Of a DNA stretch of 64,000 nt, positions 1 to 7,198 are shown piece after piece. This DNA comes from an uncultured Erythrobacter sp. (lineage in GTDB: Bacteria > Pseudomonadota > Alphaproteobacteria > Sphingomonadales > Sphingomonadaceae). The translations under genes were made by a program, and so were the position numbers. Within the stretch, counting starts at the first letter, position 1, and every line of letters starts with the position of its first letter. Below the pieces are notes generated by a model that was given only the letters and a program-made list of their open reading frames with translations, ran no database searches and was not told the origin of the DNA. The DNA lies in the NCBI RefSeq assembly GCF_947502395.1, contig NZ_CANMZM010000001.1:496001-560000 (forward strand), given 5' to 3'.

Positions 1-499
1 GGCTCGCCCCGTCGATTGCAACGATATCCAGGTCCTTTTCAGGTTCCGCATCAAAATAGGGATTATCCCGGCACGCGTCGATCACGATTACCGCTCCGCG
101 GGCACGATTGGTAATCTGAGTGATTAGGGCATCAAGCGGTATGAGTGAGACGCCGTCGGAACTCAGTAGGTAGTTCAGTCCGTCAAACTGAAACCCATGA
201 CCGGCATAGTAGAACATGCCAATGTCATCACCAGACAGCGTGTCGAGCCACGCATTAAAGCCCACCTGCCATTCTTCGGCAGTCGGCTCTTCCAGAACAG
301 TCATATCCCTGACAGTGGTTGAACCAAGGGAGGATTGGATAAGCCGCAAATCAGCCAATGGATTGGCAAGACGCAAGTCCTCGTCCCCAGCTTCCTCATA
401 ATTCGAAGCGATCAGGAGCACTTTGACTTCCGCTTGCGCCACATCTGGCAGAGCCGCCAAAGCCAGCATCAGCACACTTAAGAAACGCATCACCACCAT
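1..499 (-). CDS. Caspase-like (peptidase C14) secreted protein, 3' end cut by window
   Basis: Reading the minus strand from ATG at 499 gives an open frame that runs off the left edge (about 166 codons seen). It opens with a signal peptide (MRFLSVLMLALAALPDVAQA, if the in-frame ATG at 490 is used), followed by a caspase-like fold: KVLLIASNYEEAG with the spacing of the usual VIGNSxY strand, FYYAGHGFQ with the catalytic His, and VIVIDACRDNP with the catalytic Cys. Both members of the dyad are present. The signal peptide places it in the periplasm or outside. Its ATG overlaps the TGA of the upstream barrel gene (TGATG), so the two are probably translationally coupled. Target and biological role are unknown; any C-terminal domain lies outside the window. 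Confidence 0.85.
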   Translation of the reverse strand, partial: MVVMRFLSVLMLALAALPDVAQAEVKVLLIASNYEEAGDEDLRLANPLADLRLIQSSLGSTTVRDMTVLEEPTAEEWQVGFNAWLDTLSGDDIGMFYYAGHGFQFDGLNYLLSSDGVSLIPLDALITQITNRARGAVIVIDACRDNPYFDAEPEKDLDIVAIDGAS

Positions 500-1533
500 C
501 AGAGTCTAAATGATAGGCCTAAGTTGAACCCATGATTGACCCGAGCGTCGGAAAAGCTCTGATCGCCAGACACGGGAAAAAAGAGAACTGCGCGATATCG
601 CATATCAAGCGCTAGAGAATCAGAGAGAATGAACTGTGCTCCGACCGCGATATCAGGGCCAAAGCTAATCTCGTCCGGATTCTCGAAATCGGAATTCACT
701 TCGTCAGCTGCAATGCTGAGCGGCCTCGTGATAATCCTTGCCGTGTAAGCGGGCTGATAGCTTGCGTGGAGCATACCATTGGCAAAGGCCACCGCATTCT
801 CCGCGAAGGGCGCGAACATTGTTGCCCCGGCTCTTGCGCTGAATGTGGTGAGTTCAGCTTCGTTCGTGGTCGCGAACTCCAACACTCCGGACTCCGGCGG
901 AACAAACATGCCCATTTCTTGGGTCAGAATTTCCGAGGGGATGTTACCGGTCTGCGCACTGCGAATATTGATCTCTGCATCGGCCTCGATCCGTTCAAAG
1001 CGAACGCCGGCAAAGATGGCAAACTGCTCATTCTGACGCCTTTGCCAAGTCGCCTCCAGGTCAATTCTCTCATAATCGACCGCCCCGGCAAGTATTTGAG
1101 TGGCGATGTCTGTGATACTCGTATCGCCCACCGTAAGAGTCGATGTTGTCGAAGAAAGAAGATCAATCGTGCCCGAGCCTTCACCATATCCTGCAGACAA
1201 AGTGAAACGATCGCGGTCATCGCCGAAATTGATCATCCCTCCAACCATTGCGAAACCAATTTGGTTTGCAGTCACACCTTCACCCTCAAAGGTCGTATCG
1301 AAGGTTACGTCATCGGTCTGAAAAACGTCGCGCAAGTTTTGCAAGAAAACTTCATCGCCCCGGCGCGCGATCAAAGCTTGATCACTTCCATCGGAGGTAC
1401 GCAGATTAGAGTTATCAAAATAATAGGCAACGCGCGGCCCGACAATCACATCTGCGGCAGCGGGGTGAGCGCTTGCGGCCACGATTGCGCACAGTCCGAT
1501 CTTAATCCAGTTCTTACTCGACATCCTCGACAT
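499..1533 (-). CDS. Predicted outer-membrane beta-barrel protein
   Basis: 344 residues from ATG 1533, which has an AGGAGA ribosome site 8 bases upstream; a TTG at 1536 is also in frame. Residues 1-28 form a signal peptide (WIKIGLCAIVAASAHPAAA). The rest alternates polar and hydrophobic residues in strand-sized blocks (FTLSAGYGEGSG, QFAIFAGVRFERI, LALDMRYRAVLFFPV) and ends with GLSFRL, consistent with an outer-membrane barrel. I do not recognise a named family. The start lies about 20 bases inside prfB and the stop overlaps the start of the caspase-like gene, so it probably shares a transcript with both. Function unknown. Confidence 0.75.
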   Translation of the reverse strand: MSRMSSKNWIKIGLCAIVAASAHPAAADVIVGPRVAYYFDNSNLRTSDGSDQALIARRGDEVFLQNLRDVFQTDDVTFDTTFEGEGVTANQIGFAMVGGMINFGDDRDRFTLSAGYGEGSGTIDLLSSTTSTLTVGDTSITDIATQILAGAVDYERIDLEATWQRRQNEQFAIFAGVRFERIEADAEINIRSAQTGNIPSEILTQEMGMFVPPESGVLEFATTNEAELTTFSARAGATMFAPFAENAVAFANGMLHASYQPAYTARIITRPLSIAADEVNSDFENPDEISFGPDIAVGAQFILSDSLALDMRYRAVLFFPVSGDQSFSDARVNHGFNLGLSFRL

Positions 1534-2641
1534 CAACGGTCTCTCCTGTCACGCGCTGCGCCAATGCCGCAGATATGTAATCATCAATATCACCGTCTAG
1601 CACCCGGTCAGGTGAGGAGCTGGTGACGCCCGTGCGAAGGTCTTTGACCATCTGATAGGGTTGGAGGACGTAAGAGCGGATTTGGTGTCCCCAGCCAATC
1701 TCACTCTTTTCCTGATACTCACCTGAAGCCGCTGCCTCACGCGCGGCCATTTCCCGTTCGAATAGCCGTGCTTTGAGCATATTCATTGCGGTGGCGCGGT
1801 TCTTATGTTGTGAACGGTCGTTCTGACTCGCCACCACTATGCCTGTAGGCTGGTGGGTGATGCGGACAGCGGAATCTGTTGTGTTGACGTGCTGACCGCC
1901 TGCGCCTGAGGCGCGGTAAGTATCGATCTTGAGGTCCGCTGGATTGATCTCGATATCGATGTCGTCTTCGATCACAGGATAGACCCAGACCGAGGAGAAG
2001 CTGGTGTGACGCTTGGCTGCACTGTCATAGGGGCTGATCCGGACGAGGCGGTGCACACCGCTTTCTGTTTTGGAATAGCCGTAAGCATTTTCACCTTTGA
2101 TCAGCAGAGTCGCCGATTTGATGCCCGCCTGATCGCCTGCCTGATACTCAACCGTTTCGACCTTAAACCCGCGCCGTTCAGCCCAACGGCTGTACATCCG
2201 GAAGAGCATTTCGGCCCAATCCTGGCTTTCCGTGCCACCCGCGCCGGCATGAATCTCCAGGTAGGTGTCATTGCCGTCAGCCTCGCCTGAAAGCAGCGCT
2301 TGCACCTTATCAGCATCGGCTCGCGCAGCGAGTTTCTCAAGGCTGCTAAGACCATCATTGACTATGCTCTCTTCGCCCTCAGCTTCCCCCATCTCGATGA
2401 ACTCAACTGCATCGCCCATTTCGGCGCTGATTTCGTTTACGGTGTTGACCGCAGTCTCTAGCAGCTTTTGCTCCCGGCTGATCTTTTGTGCTTCCTTGGG
2501 ATTGTCCCAAAGCGTGGGGTCCTGAACCCGCGCATTGAGTTCATCAAGACGCCGCAACGCGCTTTCCCAATCGAGCGATTGGCGAACAAGATCGAGCGCT
2601 GCTTCGATCCGGTCAATATGGGCTTGGGCCTCGGCCCGCAT
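1514..2641 (-). CDS. prfB: Peptide chain release factor 2
   Basis: 375 residues. Release factor 2 reads UAA and UGA in the ribosomal A site and triggers release of the nascent chain. The GGQ motif is at residues 248-250 (ASGAGGQHVNTTDSAVRI). The stop-codon tripeptide, SPF in E. coli, reads SPY at 203-205 (RISPYDSAAKRHTSF), a variant I know from other alphaproteobacteria. The N-terminal helical domain (DELNARVQDPTLWDNPKEAQ) is continuous with the start, so the programmed +1 frameshift of enteric prfB is not needed here. ATG 2641 has AAGGA upstream. It lies 82 bases after the peroxiredoxin gene. Confidence 0.97.
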   Translation of the reverse strand: MRAEAQAHIDRIEAALDLVRQSLDWESALRRLDELNARVQDPTLWDNPKEAQKISREQKLLETAVNTVNEISAEMGDAVEFIEMGEAEGEESIVNDGLSSLEKLAARADADKVQALLSGEADGNDTYLEIHAGAGGTESQDWAEMLFRMYSRWAERRGFKVETVEYQAGDQAGIKSATLLIKGENAYGYSKTESGVHRLVRISPYDSAAKRHTSFSSVWVYPVIEDDIDIEINPADLKIDTYRASGAGGQHVNTTDSAVRITHQPTGIVVASQNDRSQHKNRATAMNMLKARLFEREMAAREAAASGEYQEKSEIGWGHQIRSYVLQPYQMVKDLRTGVTSSSPDRVLDGDIDDYISAALAQRVTGETVDVEDVE

Positions 2642-2723
2642 GGGAATTCCTTTGGTTTAAACTTGGTGGGCCCGATTAACGCGAGCGAGCCGATTGTAAA
2701 GGCACAGAGCGGCGTATTTGTCC

Positions 2724-3254
2724 TCAGTTAGAGAGCGCGCGCACCGCTTCAAGCGTCTTTGCTACGTGGCTACGAAAATCGCTGTCTGAATGGACAAATG
2801 CGATACTTCCATCCTGTGCGATCACATAGGAAGTTCGGCTTGCGAGACCTGAATCTCTGAGCGCGACATCGTAAGCCTCGATCAAGCGCTCGTCCGCTAC
2901 CCCAACTGGAAATGCATCGCGGCATTCCTCTTTGCTGAACCGCTCGAGCGTTTCGATGTCGTCATTGGACATGCCGATCACGCTTGAGCCCTCCTGGCGA
3001 AACTCCGGCATGGCCTCAGCAAATGCATTGGCTTCCGGCGTGCAGCCCGACGTAAACGCTTTAGGATAGAAATAGAGTACGACGGGCCCACGTCGAAGAG
3101 TCGCCGCATGCGAAAAGCCCATCTCCTTCCCGGCCAAGGCGGCCCGTGTTGTAAAGGCCGGCGCATCAACGCCCACAGGCAACTGCGCTTTCGCCGGTGT
3201 GGCAAGCGCATGTCCGGCAAGAACGCCAGCGACGGCGATCAACATCTTACGCAT
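2724..3254 (-). CDS. Exported peroxiredoxin (AhpC/TSA, BCP-like)
   Basis: 176 residues. Thiol peroxidases of this fold reduce hydrogen peroxide and organic peroxides. The peroxidatic Cys sits in FTSGCTPEANAF, the PxxxTxxC-type loop of the BCP/PrxQ group; the second Cys of PrxQ five residues later is absent (Ala/Asn there), while another Cys occurs in KEECRDAFPVG. An N-terminal signal peptide (MLIAVAGVLAGHALATPAKA) predicts export to the periplasm, unlike typical cytoplasmic BCP. The start overlaps the stop of the PBP1A gene by one base (TAATG), so it is probably co-translated with it. Confidence 0.88.
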   Translation of the reverse strand: MRKMLIAVAGVLAGHALATPAKAQLPVGVDAPAFTTRAALAGKEMGFSHAATLRRGPVVLYFYPKAFTSGCTPEANAFAEAMPEFRQEGSSVIGMSNDDIETLERFSKEECRDAFPVGVADERLIEAYDVALRDSGLASRTSYVIAQDGSIAFVHSDSDFRSHVAKTLEAVRALSN

Positions 3255-5776
3255 TAGTAGATTCCGCCTTGTTCCTCGGCAAAATTGGCAGGTTCACCTT
3301 CGCGCTGGCGATAGACATTACCCTCTCGGCCCGCTGCAATAAGAGCTAGGATCTCATCGCGTTTGGCTGCAATCTCGTCTTGCCGGGTAGAGCGGTCCGG
3401 CTCAGTGTCCGGCTTAAACGCTTCCCAAATAATATCGGAACGTGGATCACCTGTTGGCCAGCCATCAAGCACGCGTTTGCCCGTCCGTCGATCAACTCGC
3501 ACCATGCGTATTCCCTCTGGAGCAACCGCAGGCAAGTCGGACCAGTGGTCACGCGAATTTCTGATAAGATCCTTGATTATCGGCGCAACAATCGTCCCAC
3601 CGTAGGCATAGCCGCCCATATTGCGCGGTGTGTCGAAGCCCATGTATGCGCCTGCAACAATCCGCTGTGTCCCCCCTACGAACCAAACATCCTTTGGACC
3701 ACTGGTCGTACCAGTCTTACCGAAGAGAGGCAGGCCGAGATCATTAAGAACCGTGGCCGTGCCGCGTGAGACCACCCCCTCAAGCATATGCATAATCTGA
3801 AACGCGGTGCGAGCATCCATTGCTTGCTCGCCCTTAATTCCGAAGCGCGGCATAGACGAACCATCGTAGGCGGCCATATTACAGCCGTTGCACGGACGGT
3901 TGTCCGCGCGCCAGATGACCTTGCCGTAACGGTCCTGCACATAGTCGATGACCGTAGGCTGGTTGAGCCTGCCGTGGTTCGCGAGAGCACCGTACGCAGC
4001 AACAATGCGCGAGACGGTGGTTTCTTCTGAACCCAAGGACGTGGCCGCATAGGGGTCTGCATCGTCACTAATATTGAGCGCTTTGATCGTATCGACCACA
4101 TTGTCCATGCCCGCTTGCATGCCAATCTGCACAGTCATGATGTTCTGTGATTGCTCAAGCCCATACCGCATGGGGAATTGCCCAGCACGCCCGCCGCGAA
4201 TGCACTTTTCGCCAAGCTGGCGACCCTGATAATAGCAATACCGGGTGTTATCGACTTCGGTCGAAGGGGTCATCCCATTATCGAGCCCTGTCGCATAGAC
4301 GAAGGGCTTGATAGTCGAACCCGGCTGACGCATCGCCTGCGTGGCACGGTTAAAGTCGGAAAGGCGGTGATCAAACCCGCCCTGGATCGCGAGCACCCTT
4401 CCGCTTTGAGCGTTCTGCACGACCATACCGCCTTGCGCTTCGGGAATAGTCTCAACTCTAAAGCCATTGCCCACCGGGCTCACAGCAATCACGTCACCTG
4501 ATTTGAGTGCATTTGGCAAATTCGACAATGGGGATTCATCACCATTGCTAAAGCCAATTGTTGCGGAAGAACCGGTTCGTGTGGTCACAACACCAACGCG
4601 CCAATCATCATAGTTCACCGAGAGAAATGAGCTCGCGAGCTGACTGGCCCAATTGCCCTCGCCCACATTGATTGTCGCAATGGGACCTGACCAGGCTCTT
4701 CGCCCGTGATAGCGCACAAGTCCGCGGCGCAGGCTCTCACGTGCGGCGTTCTGCATGTCCACGTCAAGCGAAGTCCGTACCCAGAGTCCTCCAGCATAGA
4801 CGCTGTTCTCGCCATCTTCGGCTGTCTCGCCAAAATCGGCAATCAGCTGGCGGCGAACGTCCTCGAGGAAGTAACCCGCATCCGCGCTGCGCTGGCTCCG
4901 TTGCTGTACCAGACCAAGAGGCTGACCCGCAGCGGCATCGCGCTCCGCAATGGTGATAAAACCGTTGTCTTCCATCTGTTCGAGAACGAAGTCACGCCGG
5001 GTCATGGCCGCCTCTTCCTGGCCTGAACGACCATAACGTTCAGGTGCTTTTGGAAGAATCGCAAGAAATGCCACTTCGTGAAGTTCAAGCTCACCTACAT
5101 CCTTGTCAAAATAGGCCCGAGCGGCCGCTTGCACGCCAAATGAGCGCCGACCCAGCGGTATCTCATTCAGATAGAGCTCAAGGATTTCCTGTTTGCTCAG
5201 AACGCCTTCGATACGGCTTGCAAGGATCATCTCCTTGAGTTTGCGCGTGACTGAGTACTCGTCACCTAGGAGCAATATCTTCGCGAGCTGTTGGGTGATG
5301 GTGGATCCTCCCACAGCACGCTCACCGGAGCCATATTTGGTGGCGTAATCGAACACCGCGTTAGCGGTCCCGGTTACATCGACCCCGCCATGTGAGAAGA
5401 ATGTTTTGTCCTCAGCAGAAAGATAGGCCTCGACAAGTCGGTCCGGAAAATCAGCATACTGCAACTGAACCCGGCGTTCTCGCGCATAAGAATGGACAAT
5501 TTCGCCGTCCGCGCCACGCACCACCGTGGGAAGTGGCGTTTGGTACTCAACCAGACTTCCAGCTTCCGGCAAATCGCTGGCAAGCCAGAACCAAAGAGCA
5601 AACCACAAGGCAATCAGACCGATCATCGCAGCAGCGCCAAGCTTAAACAAAAGGCTGGCGCGCCATTTCTTGGCAAACCAAGAGGCAGCTCCTCCTAAAT
5701 CCCGCGCCATGCGAAAACGCACATACGCAAAGAAGGGAAGATCGCTGCTGGTTTCAGGGGTAGTGTCGCTGGACAT
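3254..5776 (-). CDS. mrcA: Penicillin-binding protein 1A, bifunctional transglycosylase/transpeptidase
   Basis: 840 residues, usual class A PBP length. It polymerises glycan strands from lipid II and cross-links peptides in the periplasm. One N-terminal membrane anchor lies at about 45-66. The GT51 domain carries AEDKTFFSHGG (catalytic Glu about 122) and GGSTITQQLAK. The transpeptidase domain has GSTIK (Ser487, Lys490), SQN at 543-545 and KTGT at 687-690. All catalytic motifs are intact. It lies 69 bases after the amidase gene and overlaps the peroxiredoxin gene, so cell-wall synthesis and cleavage genes are adjacent. Confidence 0.97.
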   Translation of the reverse strand: MSSDTTPETSSDLPFFAYVRFRMARDLGGAASWFAKKWRASLLFKLGAAAMIGLIALWFALWFWLASDLPEAGSLVEYQTPLPTVVRGADGEIVHSYARERRVQLQYADFPDRLVEAYLSAEDKTFFSHGGVDVTGTANAVFDYATKYGSGERAVGGSTITQQLAKILLLGDEYSVTRKLKEMILASRIEGVLSKQEILELYLNEIPLGRRSFGVQAAARAYFDKDVGELELHEVAFLAILPKAPERYGRSGQEEAAMTRRDFVLEQMEDNGFITIAERDAAAGQPLGLVQQRSQRSADAGYFLEDVRRQLIADFGETAEDGENSVYAGGLWVRTSLDVDMQNAARESLRRGLVRYHGRRAWSGPIATINVGEGNWASQLASSFLSVNYDDWRVGVVTTRTGSSATIGFSNGDESPLSNLPNALKSGDVIAVSPVGNGFRVETIPEAQGGMVVQNAQSGRVLAIQGGFDHRLSDFNRATQAMRQPGSTIKPFVYATGLDNGMTPSTEVDNTRYCYYQGRQLGEKCIRGGRAGQFPMRYGLEQSQNIMTVQIGMQAGMDNVVDTIKALNISDDADPYAATSLGSEETTVSRIVAAYGALANHGRLNQPTVIDYVQDRYGKVIWRADNRPCNGCNMAAYDGSSMPRFGIKGEQAMDARTAFQIMHMLEGVVSRGTATVLNDLGLPLFGKTGTTSGPKDVWFVGGTQRIVAGAYMGFDTPRNMGGYAYGGTIVAPIIKDLIRNSRDHWSDLPAVAPEGIRMVRVDRRTGKRVLDGWPTGDPRSDIIWEAFKPDTEPDRSTRQDEIAAKRDEILALIAAGREGNVYRQREGEPANFAEEQGGIY

Positions 5777-5845
5777 AGCTTTTTTGATTTACGAGGGTTC
5801 AACGAGAATTGCTAGCGCCTTGAGGTTAAGGGGTGTTCGCAATCG

Positions 5846-6730
5846 TCAACGATTTGACTGCCTGGCAAGGTAAACGCGGATTGCACGTTCAAGAACGTCC
5901 GCATAAGCCCGTCTCCCCTCTTGCGTCATGAGACGAGCTAAATCCTCGTCATTGGTGACAAAGCCGCTTTCAAACAGCACACCCGGAACATCAGGTGCGC
6001 GCAGAACAGCCAATGCGGCGGAGCGTTTGGCGAAGGGGTGGAAGTTAATCTGGCCCTGCCCCTCGCGAAGAATTAGGTCCGCCAGCACAACCGCGTCTTC
6101 TTGCGTGCGCTGCTGCGACAACTCGACAAGAATTTCACTCACTTGACTATTGTCAGTCTCAACCTCGATACCATTCAGCCGATCGGCGGCATTTTCACGT
6201 TCTGCGAAACGCGCAGCTGCTTCACTCGATGCCTCATTGGACAGTGTGTAAACGGTGGCCCCCGAAACCTCTTCTCTGTCACCAGCGGAATCGATGTGGA
6301 CTGACACGAACAGGTCAGCCTCCAATTGCCTGGCTATCTCAGGCCGATATGCCAGGGGAATGATGCGATCATCCTCACGTGTCATGGCCACCCGCACTCC
6401 GCCGCGCTCGAGCAGTAGATCGCGAAGCTCAAGACTGAGAGCGAGGACCAGATCCTTTTCATAGACCTCACTGCCATCCGGCAAGCTCTGCACCTTGCCC
6501 GGATCGCGCCCTCCGTGGCCCGCATCAATTACCACCAAAGGGCGGGTGGTGTCGCTGGGTCCAGTAATGTCAGGAAGCTCGAGCGGAGGTACTTCCGGTG
6601 CGAAAACGAAACGCATCACGTAATCACGTCCCCATTCAGGGACCGGTATGGCCATACCCAAAGCGGTCGCTCCGCCGAGCAGTAGTGCAGGCAGAGCGAC
6701 GATAATCAAAAGGAGCGTCCGGACACTCAT
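5846..6730 (-). CDS. N-acetylmuramoyl-L-alanine amidase (Amidase_3)
   Basis: 294 residues. Zinc amidase that cleaves the bond between MurNAc and the stem peptide, the AmiA/B/C reaction used in daughter-cell separation. The N-terminus has a hydrophobic export or anchor segment (LLLIIVALPALLLGGATALG). Zinc ligands are visible: His72 in VIDAGHGGRDPG, Glu91 in VYEKDL, His145 in FVSVHID; the catalytic Glu254 is in VLFESGFVTN. There is no AMIN or LysM domain. It is first in the minus-strand run amidase, mrcA, peroxiredoxin, prfB. Confidence 0.95.
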   Translation of the reverse strand: MSVRTLLLIIVALPALLLGGATALGMAIPVPEWGRDYVMRFVFAPEVPPLELPDITGPSDTTRPLVVIDAGHGGRDPGKVQSLPDGSEVYEKDLVLALSLELRDLLLERGGVRVAMTREDDRIIPLAYRPEIARQLEADLFVSVHIDSAGDREEVSGATVYTLSNEASSEAAARFAERENAADRLNGIEVETDNSQVSEILVELSQQRTQEDAVVLADLILREGQGQINFHPFAKRSAALAVLRAPDVPGVLFESGFVTNDEDLARLMTQEGRRAYADVLERAIRVYLARQSNR

Positions 6731-7198
6731 ACCGGGATTGGATTAGAATGTTGCGCATGGAGAGCGCAATAGTGTTGCGGCAAGCTACCCACGATGCTAA
6801 CTGATCTTGCGGAAGCGAAAGGGTTGCCCAATTCTTGGGACAATGGATTTTCGCTTTGTTCACAAGGCCAAGCGCGAGGCACTCGCATCGCGCCCATGGC
6901 CCTACACAGGTTGATGCAGTGACGAGAAGCTCCTCCTCGCAAGGTTACGCACAGCGCTTTGGTGCTGGCCAGATCGCGAGTCGCAGCACGGAAACTATCC
7001 GCAACTCGATCACAGCAGACACGTTCATGGCGTCTTTCACTGGAAAATCAGCGGGCGCTTTTCTGACTACCGGCGCGAACAGCAACAGGCTGAAAAGAAG
7101 CGCCGTTTACCCACACAATACACGCCCCACCCTTTCCCGAGCGGCTGGCCCAATAGCTGGCCGAGCGACTGACGCGTTGGGCGTTTGGAGAATTACTA
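6731..7198. other. Gene-free region between the amidase gene and rne
   Basis: 468 bases between divergent genes. It should contain both promoters and the rne leader. A plus-strand open frame crosses it but is Ser/Arg-rich, runs into rne in another frame and looks random. I see one extended hairpin (listed separately) and two direct GCTGGCC copies about 50 bases before rne. No tRNA or small protein is evident. Confidence 0.6.
6813..6856 (+). promoter_or_regulatory. Extended hairpin in the rne upstream region
   Basis: Arms AAGCGAAA (6813-6820) and TTTCGCTT (6849-6856) pair over 8 bp. Inside them TTG/CAA and CCCAA/TTGGG stack on a TTC loop (6827-6839), with small bulges between. No T-run follows, so it is not an obvious terminator. 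It could be a regulatory fold of the rne leader or of the divergent amidase transcript. No family match is claimed. Confidence 0.35.

Noticed and set aside
1514..2641. Programmed frameshift in prfB
   Set aside because: The coding frame is continuous from ATG to stop, with no in-frame UGA or slippery site needed.
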